Assembly (NCBI RefSeq): GCF_003075435.1
Contig: NZ_QCZJ01000001.1
Location: 310,001 to 374,000 of the forward strand
Length of the DNA: 64,000 nt
Origin: Terrimonas sp.
GTDB lineage: Bacteria; Bacteroidota; Bacteroidia; Chitinophagales; Chitinophagaceae
Reading direction: 5' to 3'
A program made the translations under genes and the position numbers. Shown here one piece after another: positions 36,083 to 44,262 of this stretch (position 1 is its first letter; the number at the start of each line of letters is the position of its first letter). The notes beneath the pieces were generated by a model. The model saw nothing but the letters and a program-made list of their open reading frames with translations. It did not search any database and was not told the origin of the DNA.

Positions 36083-37969
36083 CTATCCTTCCGCCAGGTC
36101 AATCTCCACCTTAAGATTATCAATAATAAATTCCTGCCTTTCCTGCGTATTCTTGCCCATATAATACTCCAGCAATTGCTGTAAATGTGTTTCAGGCATT
36201 ACCATTACCGGTTGCTTGCGCATATCGGAGCTGATGAATTTTACAAACTCTTCAGGAGAAATTTCACCCAACCCTTTAAACCTTGTAATCTCCGGCTTAC
36301 TGCCTAACTTTTTTGCGGCGGCCTGCTTTTCACTTTCATCATAACAGTATATGGTTTCCTGTTTGTTTCTTACGCGGAATAAAGGTGTTTCCAATATATA
36401 TACATGTCCGTTCTTTACAAGGTCAGGAAAAAATTGCAGGAAGAATGTAAGCAACAGTAAACGGATATGCATACCATCTACGTCAGCATCTGTTGCTATC
36501 ACCACATTATTATACCGCAGCCCCTCAATACCTTCTTCAATATTGAGCGCATGTTGCAACAGGTTAAATTCCTCATTTTCATATACCACTTTTTTGGTAA
36601 GTCCAAAACAATTCAAAGGTTTACCACGCAAACTGAATACAGCCTGTGTTTCCACATCACGGGCCTTGGTAATAGAACCACTCGCGGAGTCACCCTCGGT
36701 AATAAAAATGGTACTGTCTAATTGTCTTGCATGAAAATCTTCTTTGCCTTTGCCAGGTGGCTCATCATTTAAATGTATGCGGCAATCACGCAGTTTACGG
36801 TTATGGAGATTTGCTTTCTTTGCCCGTTCATTGGCCAGTTTTTTAATGCCAGCCAATTCCTTTCTTTCCCTTTCACTTTGCTCAATACGTTTTTTAAGCG
36901 TTTCAGCAGTTGCAGTATTTTTATGAAGATAATTATCCAGTTCTTTTGCTAAGAACTCGTACACAAAGTTTTTCATACTTGTGCCGCCTTCCTGAACATA
37001 TTGAGAGCCCAACTTTGTTTTTGTCTGGCTTTCAAATACAGGCTCCACCACACGTACAGCCACTGCCGCTACAATACTTTGCCTGATATCTGCCGCTTCA
37101 TAATCTTTTTTATAAAAATCCCGTATCACTTTTACAAACGCTTCGCGAAAGGCTTGCTGGTGCGTACCTCCCTGTGTGGTAAACTGTCCGTTTACAAAAC
37201 TGAATATTTCTTCCCCATAATCATTATTGTGGGTAATAGCAAGTTCAATATCATCTCCTTTAAGGTGAATGATGGGATACCTTAATTCATCAGGATTTGT
37301 TTTTCTTTCCAGCAAATCCAGCAGCCCATTCCTGCTTACATATTTTTTTCCGTTAAAGGTAATTACCAATCCCGCGTTCAGGTAACAATAATTCCATATC
37401 AGATTATCAATATATTCCTGCTGAAAGTGAAAATTCCTGAAAACGCCATCATCCGGTATAAATGTCACCAGTGTACCGTTGCTTTCGTCTGATTTAGTTT
37501 CCTTATGTTCCTTAATTAAAATGCCTCTTTCAAACTCAGCGGTTTTTTGTTTACCCTCCCGTACAGCGGTTACTTTAAAATAATTACTGAGCGCATTTAC
37601 GGCCTTTGTACCAACACCATTTAAACCAACAGATTTCTGGAAAGCCTTGCTGTCGTATTTAGCGCCTGTATTTATCTTGCTCACCACATCAACCACCTTA
37701 CCAAGGGGAATACCCCTTCCATAATCCCTCACCGTAACTGTTTTGCCTTCCACTGTTATATCAATCTGCTTTCCATAGCCCATCATGTGCTCGTCAATAC
37801 AGTTATCAAGCACTTCTTTTAATAACACGTATATACCATCGTCGGCACTGCTGCCATCGCCCAGCTTACCAATGTACATACCGGGACGCAGGCGGATATG
37901 CTCCCGCCAGTCAAGGGATTTAATGGAATCTTCATTATAATCAAACAAGTTTTGTTTAGCTTCTGCCAT
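36083..37969 (-). CDS. parE: DNA topoisomerase IV subunit B
   Basis: A 628-residue ATPase subunit of topoisomerase IV. The GHKL ATP site has [13 protein letters not shown] (Asn/Glu), [10 protein letters not shown] and [13 protein letters not shown]; the transducer domain follows ([17 protein letters not shown]); the TOPRIM domain has the metal-binding [10 protein letters not shown] and [17 protein letters not shown]. The length is that of ParE rather than the longer GyrB. Two tandem -7 boxes lie upstream. The run continues into the DUF1835 gene (69-base gap with a word repeat) and parC. Confidence 0.95.
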   Translation of the reverse strand: MAEAKQNLFDYNEDSIKSLDWREHIRLRPGMYIGKLGDGSSADDGIYVLLKEVLDNCIDEHMMGYGKQIDITVEGKTVTVRDYGRGIPLGKVVDVVSKINTGAKYDSKAFQKSVGLNGVGTKAVNALSNYFKVTAVREGKQKTAEFERGILIKEHKETKSDESNGTLVTFIPDDGVFRNFHFQQEYIDNLIWNYCYLNAGLVITFNGKKYVSRNGLLDLLERKTNPDELRYPIIHLKGDDIELAITHNNDYGEEIFSFVNGQFTTQGGTHQQAFREAFVKVIRDFYKKDYEAADIRQSIVAAVAVRVVEPVFESQTKTKLGSQYVQEGGTSMKNFVYEFLAKELDNYLHKNTATAETLKKRIEQSERERKELAGIKKLANERAKKANLHNRKLRDCRIHLNDEPPGKGKEDFHARQLDSTIFITEGDSASGSITKARDVETQAVFSLRGKPLNCFGLTKKVVYENEEFNLLQHALNIEEGIEGLRYNNVVIATDADVDGMHIRLLLLTFFLQFFPDLVKNGHVYILETPLFRVRNKQETIYCYDESEKQAAAKKLGSKPEITRFKGLGEISPEEFVKFISSDMRKQPVMVMPETHLQQLLEYYMGKNTQERQEFIIDNLKVEIDLAEG

Positions 37970-37993
37970 AATTCATATCAATATTGGGTTGTA

Positions 37994-38048
37994 AAACGCG
38001 GCAAATGTATACTAATTATTTTAGTATTTTATAAACGCGGCAAATATA
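37994..38048 (-). promoter_or_regulatory. Tandem repeated -7 promoter boxes of parE
   Basis: Two direct repeats (AAACGCGGCAAATGTA at 37994-38009, AAACGCGGCAAATATA at 38033-38048, period 39). Read on the minus strand they give TACATTTG and TATATTTG, both matching TAnnTTTG, each followed by CCGCGTTT. The nearer one ends 33 bases before the parE ATG. No -33 boxes are clear. Confidence 0.5.
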
Positions 38049-38124
38049 GCAAAAGAGAAGAACAGATGTAATTATGAATATGCACCACTGTGAATAACGA
38101 GATATGGCAGATGCAGGGGTATAA

Positions 38125-38140
38125 CGTTTATGTATAAACG
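38125..38140. promoter_or_regulatory. Palindrome upstream of the sigma-54-like promoter
   Basis: CGTTTATGTATAAACG, a perfect palindrome of 6-base arms with a self-complementary TGTA-like centre apart from its middle. It is about 90 bases upstream of the -24 element at 38229, a usual distance for an enhancer-type site. Confidence 0.4.
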
Positions 38141-38228
38141 AAGATGATGAATAAGCGTTTGCAGGTATAGGTTTTTCTGTACATTATGAATGTGTTAAAG
38201 TATTTTAACACCTGTGCAGCTTATTTTT

Positions 38229-38243
38229 TGGCACAGTAGTTGT
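38229..38243 (+). promoter_or_regulatory. Sigma-54-like promoter of the small secreted protein
   Basis: TGGCACAGTAGTTGT: the TGGCAC of the -24 region is exact and TTGT is one base from the -12 TTGC, with correct spacing. The ATG is 85 bases downstream. The same pattern, with TGGTAT, stands before the two PKD hydrolase genes. Confidence 0.5.
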
Positions 38244-38328
38244 CTTTATAGTTGCATCCCTCCTGATCCTCAAACTCCTCGGAAAATAATATCGTCATTA
38301 ATTAGATAAACATAAAAATTCCAGAGGT

Positions 38329-38646
38329 ATGAAAAAAGCAAGATTAACATTGGCAGGCTTAGGTATTTTGACTGCCGGATTGTTCGCATTTAATGTGATT
38401 ACAAATGGTTCTGTTAAAGGAACTGTGAGCCCCGCAGATGCAGCAGTTAGGGCATGGGCTATTTCAGGTACTGATACAGTTAAAGCAGATATAGCTAATG
38501 GTGCATTCGAAATAGGCGATGTTAAACCGGGTACTTACCAGGTAATTATCGAAGCTAAAGCCCCCTTTAAAAATGCCGCTAAAGATGGCGTTGAAGTAAA
38601 AGATGGCGCAGCTACAGATGTGGGTGAAATCAAACTTGAACAGTAA
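38329..38646 (+). CDS. Small secreted carboxypeptidase-regulatory-like domain protein
   Basis: A 105-residue protein with an N-terminal hydrophobic leader (about 6-24) and a single beta-sandwich domain: GSVKGTVSPADAAVRAWAI, FEIGDVKPGTYQVIIEAK, then VEVKDGAATDVGEIKLEQ. This is the core of CarboxypepD_reg-like and Cna-B-type domains. It stands as a separate unit with its own promoter-like element and a strong terminator at 38724-38755. The high Lys/Glu/Asp content and short length suggest an abundant periplasmic protein; function unknown. Confidence 0.82.
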   Translation: MKKARLTLAGLGILTAGLFAFNVITNGSVKGTVSPADAAVRAWAISGTDTVKADIANGAFEIGDVKPGTYQVIIEAKAPFKNAAKDGVEVKDGAATDVGEIKLEQ

Positions 38647-38723
38647 ACATTAAAGTAGATTATAACAGAGATAATCAATAGTCTACCAGTGTAAAATCAA
38701 ATGTTCACTTATTGGTGATCATG

Positions 38724-38755
38724 CAAAAGCAGTATTCCTTGGAGTGCTGCTTTTG
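38724..38755 (+). terminator. Strong hairpin terminator
   Basis: A 15-base stem (38724-38738 with 38741-38755, core CAAAAGCAG/CTGCTTTTG, with two G-U pairs and one mismatch) and a 2-base loop as written, followed by TTATTTGTTT. Confidence 0.75.
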
Positions 38756-38780
38756 TTATTTGTTTATCATAATTATTTCA

Positions 38781-38865
38781 CCACATAGAAAGATAGAAAC
38801 ACAGGTACACATAGTTTTGATAAATTTAAACTATGCTTTCCTATGCTTCTTATGCTCCTATGTGG
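38781..38865. repeat. Imperfect inverted word repeat
   Basis: CCACATAGAAAGATAGAAAC at the left and words of CTATGCTTTCCTATGCTTCT with CTATGTGG at the right; ends CCACATAG and CTATGTGG pair exactly, as does CATAGTTT with AAACTATG inside. It lies between convergent genes, 16 bases beyond the nagB stop, and could serve nagB as terminator. Confidence 0.62.
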
Positions 38866-38881
38866 TTGATTCACTATAAAA

Positions 38882-39610
38882 TTAAATCTCCGTTTTTCCC
38901 CCAGCATCCTTATCCACATACACAAAACAATTATCATGATTGCGTAATAAGCTCGCCGGAACTTTATTTGATATTTCTCCATTCACCACCTGGCTAAGTA
39001 TACCAGCTTTATGTTTGCCGCTGACTAAAAGAAAAATTGTTTTTGCCTCAAGCAGTAATTGTAAGCCTATAGTGATACCTGTACTGAGCAATGTTGTTTT
39101 ATCAAAATATTTTTGCCCTACTTTTTTAGTGAGTTCATCAAGCTGAATTACATGTGTTCTTAATTCCGGAGATACACCCGGTTCATTTATACCAAGATGC
39201 CCATTCATACCCAATCCAAGTATGGCAAGTTCAATACCTCCCTTATCATCAATAAATGCTTCTGCTTTTATGCATTCATTTTGCAGGTTACCGGCTTTGC
39301 CATCAAATAAAAAATATTTTTCTTTCTTTACCTGCAATGGATCAAGAAAATATTTATGCAGGTAATAACCGCAACTACCGTTATCTTCTTTATTCAATCC
39401 GCCCCACTCATCCAGTCCCACAAAATAAGTTTGCCCGATGTTCAGTTTACCTTCTTTGTGATCTTCAGCAAGGTTATTATACATTCCGGTTGGCGTATCG
39501 CCAGATGGAATGCAAACCAGGCAACCGGGTTTTTCCTGTATGATCTTATTTACATCATTTGCCACACGGCGCGACATTGCAGCATAATCTTCAGAAATAA
39601 TAATATTCAT
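38882..39610 (-). CDS. nagB: Glucosamine-6-phosphate deaminase/isomerase family protein
   Basis: Converts glucosamine 6-phosphate to fructose 6-phosphate and ammonia in amino-sugar use. The 242-residue product has VCIPSGDTPTGMY (phosphate loop), YFVGLDEWGGL with the catalytic Asp, and ILGLGMNGHLGINEPG with the catalytic His. I use the ATG at 39610; an upstream TTG would add two residues. It is somewhat shorter than E. coli NagB (266) and lacks the allosteric C-terminal tail. A 6-phosphogluconolactonase is less likely because of GHLGINEPG. It complements murQ metabolically, though not adjacent. Confidence 0.87.
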   Translation of the reverse strand: MNIIISEDYAAMSRRVANDVNKIIQEKPGCLVCIPSGDTPTGMYNNLAEDHKEGKLNIGQTYFVGLDEWGGLNKEDNGSCGYYLHKYFLDPLQVKKEKYFLFDGKAGNLQNECIKAEAFIDDKGGIELAILGLGMNGHLGINEPGVSPELRTHVIQLDELTKKVGQKYFDKTTLLSTGITIGLQLLLEAKTIFLLVSGKHKAGILSQVVNGEISNKVPASLLRNHDNCFVYVDKDAGGKTEI

Positions 39611-39649
39611 ATACAAACCTTTATTTTAGCGTTTTAAAACATATATTTT

Positions 39650-39742
39650 TGAGGTAGAGGGTGGAAGGTGTAGGGTATAAGGCCACAGGCGTTTGAGCTA
39701 CTTTACCTTAAACCATTTACCTTAAATCCTATACATACACCT
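39650..39742. repeat. Degenerate word-like filler (AGGTGTAGG / TTTACCTTAAA)
   Basis: GAGGTAGAGGGTGGAAGGTG, TAGGGTATAAGG, then TTTACCTTAAACC, ATTTACCTTAAATCC and ACACCTCAAAATA. The end words GAGGTA... and ...CACCTC are loosely inverted. It occupies the divergent gap before the Dabb gene. Confidence 0.45.
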
Positions 39743-39760
39743 CAAAATAAAACAATCAAT

Positions 39761-40138
39761 ATGAGAAATTTCATTTTAATTATTGCTGTATTCGCTATTT
39801 CAGCAACCATTATTTCAGCAAACTATAAAGACCAAAAAATGTTACGACACGTTGTATTATTTAAATTTAAAGAAAGCGCCACGCCTGAACAGATAAAGAA
39901 GGTAGAAGATGCATTTAAAGCATTGCCTTCAAAAATTAAAGAAGTAAAAGCATTTGAGTGGGGAACCAATAACAGTCCTGAAGGATTGAACGAAGGTTTA
40001 ACGCATTGCTTTTTTGTAACCTTCGCATCTGAAAAAGACAGGGAAGCATATCTGCCACACCCGGAGCATAAAGCTTTTGTGGAAGTATTAAAGCCCTATC
40101 TTGAAAAAGCGGTAGTGGTTGATTACTGGGCTAAATAA
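39761..40138 (+). CDS. Secreted Dabb (stress-responsive A/B barrel) domain protein
   Basis: A 125-residue protein with a signal peptide (about 1-20, ISATIISAN) and a dimeric alpha+beta barrel of the Dabb type: MLRHVVLFKFKESATPEQIK, then FEWGTNNSPEGLNEGLTHCF, then YLPHPEHKAFVEVLKPYLE. Key His residues in LRHVV and LPHPEHKAF are kept. Such proteins are of mostly unknown function; the exported form is common in Bacteroidota. A terminator follows. Confidence 0.9.
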   Translation: MRNFILIIAVFAISATIISANYKDQKMLRHVVLFKFKESATPEQIKKVEDAFKALPSKIKEVKAFEWGTNNSPEGLNEGLTHCFFVTFASEKDREAYLPHPEHKAFVEVLKPYLEKAVVVDYWAK

Positions 40139-40147
40139 AACTCCGCT

Positions 40148-40202
40148 AAACCTATAGGATTTGCAGCGCTGCAATGCGGCCGGGAAAACCCTATAGGTTT
40201 TT
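40148..40202 (+). terminator. Hairpin terminator after the Dabb gene
   Basis: AAACCTATAGG (40148-40158) pairs exactly with CCTATAGGTTT (40190-40200), with inner GCAGCGCTGC self-pairing and a T-rich tail. Confidence 0.78.
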
Positions 40203-40248
40203 ACTTCCCGATTTATTCGTACCTATCCATGGCAATAAAAATGAGTAA

Positions 40249-41877
40249 ATGAATATAGAAAACAACAAAAACGAAGATGTGCATAAGCTTGCCCTGAGCC
40301 AGGTTAAAATGGCTTTGGAAAAGATTTATGCAGGTGGTGGTAAGAAGGCCATTGAAAAACAATGGGAGAAAAACAAACTTACCGCAAGGGAAAGAATTGA
40401 ATATTTATGCGATACAGGAAAACCCTTCATAGAGATCGGGGCATTTGCGGGCTATGAAATGTATGCAGAACAGGGTGGCTGCCCGGCAGGGGGAACAGTT
40501 GCAGGTGTGGGCTATGTGAGCGGCAGGCAATGTGTTGTTCTTGCCAATGATCAAACCGTAAAAGCAGGCGCATGGTTTCCTATTACAGGTAAAAAAAACC
40601 TGCGTATGCAGGAGATTGCCATGGAAAATAATCTGCCCGTTATTTACCTGGTAGATAGTGCCGGCGTATTTCTCCCGATGCAGGATGAAATTTTTCCGGA
40701 CAAAGAACATTTTGGGCGCATATTCCGTAACAATGCCCGCATGAGTGCAATGGGCATTGTGCAGATTGCCGCGGTAATGGGCGCCTGTGTGGCAGGCGGC
40801 GCATATTTACCCATCATGAGCGATGAAACCCTGATGGTAAAAAATAATGGGTCCATATTTTTAGCCGGGCCATATCTCGTAAAAGCTGCCATTGGTGAAG
40901 AAGTTGATACGGAAACGCTTGGCGGCGCAACAACGCATACAGAAATAAGCGGAATAGCGGATTATAAATTCGATACCGAACAGCAATGCTTAGACGAAGT
41001 AAAAAAGATCATTTCAAAATTGGGCGCGAAGGAAACCGCGGGGTTTGACAGAATAAAAAGCATTAAGCCCAAAAAAGATCCTGCGGATATATACGGCATG
41101 CTGCCTGCAGACCCAACCAAGCCTTATGATATGCTGGAGATCATCGAAAGAATGGTAGATAATTCCGATTTTGATCAGTATAAAAAAGATTATGGGCAGA
41201 CCATTTTATGCGGCTATGCACGCATTGATGGCTGGGCTGTTGGTATAGTTGCCAATCAGCGTAAAGTAATTAAAAACAAAAAAGGTGAAATTCAGTTAGG
41301 CGGTGTAATATATAATGATAGCGCCGATAAAGCTGCCCGGTTTATCATGAATTGTAACCAGAAAAATATACCACTGGTTTTTATGCAGGATGTAACAGGT
41401 TTTATGGTGGGTAGCAGGAGCGAGCATTCAGGCATTATTAAAGATGGTGCTAAGCTTGTAAATGCCGTAGCCAATTCCATTGTTCCTAAAATCACTATTA
41501 TTATCGGCAACTCATTTGGCGCAGGCAATTATGCCATGTGCGGCAAAGCCTATGATCCGAGGTTTATTTACGCATGGCCTTCGGCACGTATAGCAGTAAT
41601 GGGCGGCGAGCAGGCAGCGAAAACATTGTTGCAGATACAGGTAAGCGCCCTGAAAGCAAAAGGAAAAACAATTGATCCCGCAGAAGAAAAAAAATTACTG
41701 GACGACATCAGGCAGCGCTACGAAAAACAAACAACTCCCTATTACGCGGCAGCACGGTTATGGGTAGACGCTATTATTGATCCGGGAGAAACCCGGCAGC
41801 TTATTTCAGAGGGAATCGCTGCGGCAAATCATAAAAAAAATGCTGAGCATTTTAGCTTGGGAGTATTTCAGGTGTGA
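40249..41877 (+). CDS. Acyl-CoA carboxylase carboxyltransferase beta subunit (methylcrotonyl-CoA type)
   Basis: A 542-residue carboxyltransferase that moves carboxyl from carboxybiotin to an acyl-CoA. The N-half has KLTARERIEYLCD, YLVDSAGVFLPMQDEIFPD and GACVAGGAYLPIMSDE; the C-half has MQDVTGFMVGSRSEHSG, IIGNSFGAGNYAMCG and AWPSARIAVMGGEQAA. VFLPMQDEIFPD and the GGAYLPIMSDE text point to methylcrotonyl- or geranyl-CoA carboxylases (leucine or isoprenoid breakdown) rather than propionyl-CoA. The biotin-carrying alpha subunit is not in the window. It follows a terminator, so it is the first gene of its unit. Confidence 0.92.
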   Translation: MNIENNKNEDVHKLALSQVKMALEKIYAGGGKKAIEKQWEKNKLTARERIEYLCDTGKPFIEIGAFAGYEMYAEQGGCPAGGTVAGVGYVSGRQCVVLANDQTVKAGAWFPITGKKNLRMQEIAMENNLPVIYLVDSAGVFLPMQDEIFPDKEHFGRIFRNNARMSAMGIVQIAAVMGACVAGGAYLPIMSDETLMVKNNGSIFLAGPYLVKAAIGEEVDTETLGGATTHTEISGIADYKFDTEQQCLDEVKKIISKLGAKETAGFDRIKSIKPKKDPADIYGMLPADPTKPYDMLEIIERMVDNSDFDQYKKDYGQTILCGYARIDGWAVGIVANQRKVIKNKKGEIQLGGVIYNDSADKAARFIMNCNQKNIPLVFMQDVTGFMVGSRSEHSGIIKDGAKLVNAVANSIVPKITIIIGNSFGAGNYAMCGKAYDPRFIYAWPSARIAVMGGEQAAKTLLQIQVSALKAKGKTIDPAEEKKLLDDIRQRYEKQTTPYYAAARLWVDAIIDPGETRQLISEGIAAANHKKNAEHFSLGVFQV

Positions 41878-41998
41878 GATGGGGGGTGGCTATGGGCAAT
41901 GAGCAATCAGCTATCAGCTGACAAAACGAAGGCTGAATACTCAAAGCCGTCAAATTATAGGGGGAAAGTGTTTCAAATTTCAAATCTTACATTTCACA
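41878..41998. repeat. Degenerate word-like filler (GCTATCAGC / TTTCAAATTTCAAATC)
   Basis: GGCAATGAGCAATCAGCTATCAGCTGA then, after 60 bases, GTTTCAAATTTCAAATCTTA. The second part repeats the words of 32547-32629. No gene fits here. Confidence 0.5.
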
Positions 41999-42016
41999 AC
42001 ACTCTTTCGTTTTTAA

Positions 42017-42760
42017 ATGGACTATCTGCAAAAAATAATAGGAGACTTTGAAGTTCATTCAGCAGAAGGAATTAAAGCATGCTTCCAGAATGGCGTTGAT
42101 CCCAATCAATTGCATAAAGGCAAACCTCTCATTTATGAACTTATAAACATGTATCTGCGCAGCCCCGGATTTAAAGATTGCATTAAGGTTTTTGTGGATT
42201 TTGGCGTAGCATTCGATGACAAGGTTTTATTAGCTGTTTTACTCGACGATTCGACTTTACTTGAACAATATTTAAATAATAACAGGGAACTGGTATTTAA
42301 AACATATTCTTTAGACTGCACTTTTACACCACTTTACGAAGTAACCCTTTTACATATTTGTGCTGAATACAATCATTTGCATTGTGCAAAAATGCTTGTA
42401 AAGTATGGGGCAGATATTAATGCAACAGCCGGACTTGACAGTAATGGCTTTGGTGGACAGACCCCGGTTTTTCATACGGTTAACCAACATGCCAACAGTT
42501 GCATTGATGTAATGAATTTTCTTGTTGCTCAAAATGCAGATTTGTCGTTAACTGTGCCGGGGCTCATCTGGGGTAAAGGCTACGAATGGGAAACATTTAT
42601 TCCCTCAGTTAATCCTGTAAGCTATGCTATGATGGGATTGCTCCGGCAATTTCAAAGAACAGAAAAGCAGATTTATGAAGTAGTATCAATATTGCTAAAA
42701 GCCAGGTACAGAATAGATTATTCCCCCATAAATATTCCGAATAAATACCTGCATGGTTAA
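42017..42760 (+). CDS. Ankyrin repeat protein
   Basis: A 247-residue soluble protein with ankyrin-like helical pairs. The clearest repeat is TLLHICAEYNHLHCAKMLVKYGADIN (in parts: TLLHICAEYNH, then LVKYGADIN) around 114-140, followed by GQTPVFHTVNQH and DVMNFLVAQNADL. The N-terminal repeats are more diverged (IKACFQNGVDPNQ). Ankyrin repeats bind proteins; partner unknown. It precedes PhzF by 57 bases with no terminator. Confidence 0.82.
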   Translation: MDYLQKIIGDFEVHSAEGIKACFQNGVDPNQLHKGKPLIYELINMYLRSPGFKDCIKVFVDFGVAFDDKVLLAVLLDDSTLLEQYLNNNRELVFKTYSLDCTFTPLYEVTLLHICAEYNHLHCAKMLVKYGADINATAGLDSNGFGGQTPVFHTVNQHANSCIDVMNFLVAQNADLSLTVPGLIWGKGYEWETFIPSVNPVSYAMMGLLRQFQRTEKQIYEVVSILLKARYRIDYSPINIPNKYLHG

Positions 42761-42817
42761 TGTTGGCAAAAAATAACCGCTAATATTGCATCTGTTACAA
42801 ACCTGAAATATAAAATT

Positions 42818-43606
42818 ATGAACATCCCCATATACCAGGCAGATGCATTTACACAAAAAATTTTTGGCGGCAACCCGGCAGCAGTGTGCCCGCTTAATGA
42901 ATGGCTGCCGGATGCTGTAATGCAAAATATTGCCCTGGAAAATAATCTCGCCGAAACCGCTTTTATTGTTAAAGAAAATGAAGGCTATCATATCAGGTGG
43001 TTTACACCAACTGTTGAAGTAGCGTTATGCGGGCATGCCACATTAGCATCAGCGCATGTTTTTTTTAACCATCTCGGGTATAGTGAAAATGAGATCAGCT
43101 TTAATTCAAAAAGCGGCTGGCTTAAAGTGGGTAAAGAAAAAAACGGGCAACTTACTTTGGATTTTCCGGCAGATCATTTTGAAATAGTAGCCGATATTCC
43201 TCCCGCTATTGCGGAAGGATTGAAAATTGAAGTATCGAAAGTATACAAAGGAAAATTTGATTATATGGTGGTGGTCGATAAACAAAGCACTGTCGAAAAT
43301 CTACAACCTGATTTTAAAACACTATCTACCATAAAAAGTCGTGGTGTGCTCGTAACTGCTCCAGGTAATGAGGTTGATTTTGTTTCAAGAGGTTTTTTTC
43401 CGCAAAGCGGTATTGATGAAGATCCCGTTACAGGATCTGCCCATACCTTGCTTGTGCCATATTGGGCTTCGGTATTGAAGAAGAACAATATGAAAGCCAT
43501 CCAGCTTTCTGCAAGAAAAGGCCATCTTGATTGTGTGCTGGCAGGCGACAGGGTTTTAATGAGTGGTTATGCCGTAACCTATCTGAAAGGAGAAATATTT
43601 ATATAG
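42818..43606 (+). CDS. PhzF-family isomerase
   Basis: A 262-residue epimerase-fold protein of the PhzF/YddE type. Signature: IPIYQADAFTQKIFGGNPAAVCPL at the start (in parts: QADAFTQKIF, GGNPAAVCPL), catalytic Glu in NNLAETAFIV, then WFTPTVEVALCGHATLA, and DEDPVTGSAHTLLVPYW. Most members have no phenazine role, and no phenazine genes are here; the substrate is unknown. It ends one base before RNase HI, so the two genes are cotranscribed. Confidence 0.93.
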   Translation: MNIPIYQADAFTQKIFGGNPAAVCPLNEWLPDAVMQNIALENNLAETAFIVKENEGYHIRWFTPTVEVALCGHATLASAHVFFNHLGYSENEISFNSKSGWLKVGKEKNGQLTLDFPADHFEIVADIPPAIAEGLKIEVSKVYKGKFDYMVVVDKQSTVENLQPDFKTLSTIKSRGVLVTAPGNEVDFVSRGFFPQSGIDEDPVTGSAHTLLVPYWASVLKKNNMKAIQLSARKGHLDCVLAGDRVLMSGYAVTYLKGEIFI

Positions 43607-43607
43607 T

Positions 43608-44075
43608 ATGCAGCCATCACTTATTATTTATACAGATGGCGCGGCACGGGGCAACCCTGGTCCCGGAGGATATGGCGCTATTTTAAAATGGGGTAACCAC
43701 GAGAAAGAATTGTCTGCAGGATACAGGCGCACTACCAATAACAGGATGGAGCTGATGGCGGTAATAGCGGCATTGGAAGCTTTAACCAAAACCAATCTTG
43801 CTATCACCGTCTATTCCGATAGTCAATATGTAGTCAGGGCAGTAAAAGAAGGCTGGTTGAACAACTGGATAAAAACGGATTTTAAGGGCGGCAAAAAAAA
43901 TAAAGACCTCTGGAAAAAATATTACCAGCTTTCTTTAAAACATAGCATACAGTTTGTATGGGTAAAAGGACATGCGGATAATGCCTATAACAACCGCTGC
44001 GATATACTGGCAACAACGGCAGCGGATGGAAAAAATCTGAAGGTGGATGAGGAATATGAAAACAGCCCATCCTAA
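43608..44075 (+). CDS. rnhA: Ribonuclease HI
   Basis: A 155-residue enzyme that cuts the RNA strand of RNA:DNA hybrids. The DEDD active site is intact: Asp in IYTDGAARGNPGPGG, Glu in NNRMELMAVIAAL, Asp in VYSDSQYVV, and Asp in NNRCDILA, with His in VKGHADN. The basic loop NWIKTDFKGGKKNKDLWKKY is the hybrid-binding handle. It follows PhzF after one base. Confidence 0.96.
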   Translation: MQPSLIIYTDGAARGNPGPGGYGAILKWGNHEKELSAGYRRTTNNRMELMAVIAALEALTKTNLAITVYSDSQYVVRAVKEGWLNNWIKTDFKGGKKNKDLWKKYYQLSLKHSIQFVWVKGHADNAYNNRCDILATTAADGKNLKVDEEYENSPS

Positions 44076-44102
44076 CACCTGAAAGCTTAATTTGCACGCA
44101 GG

Positions 44103-44218
44103 GATTTCGCTTTTGGAAACATCTAAGGCAGTCTCATTTTCCTCATAAACCTTCTTTTATTGCTTAACTAATGGACATTGATCTTTTGAGATTAAAATAT
44201 CTTTTTAAAAGCGAAATC
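44103..44218. repeat. Spaced 12-bp inverted repeat
   Basis: GATTTCGCTTTT (44103-44114) and AAAAGCGAAATC (44207-44218) pair exactly with 92 bases between them. AATTTGCAC words flank both arms as direct copies. It fills the gap between rnhA and the broken outer-membrane protein gene. Confidence 0.6.
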
Positions 44219-44262
44219 ACTGAATTTGCACATAGCATCTGCCGTTTAAAAGCATTACTTTT

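Larger units (their letters stand above)
37970..38328. other. Divergent regulatory spacer
   Basis: Gene-free stretch carrying parE promoter boxes on the left, a 16-base palindrome at 38125-38140 and a sigma-54-like promoter at 38229-38243 on the right. No RNA gene was recognised. Confidence 0.6.
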
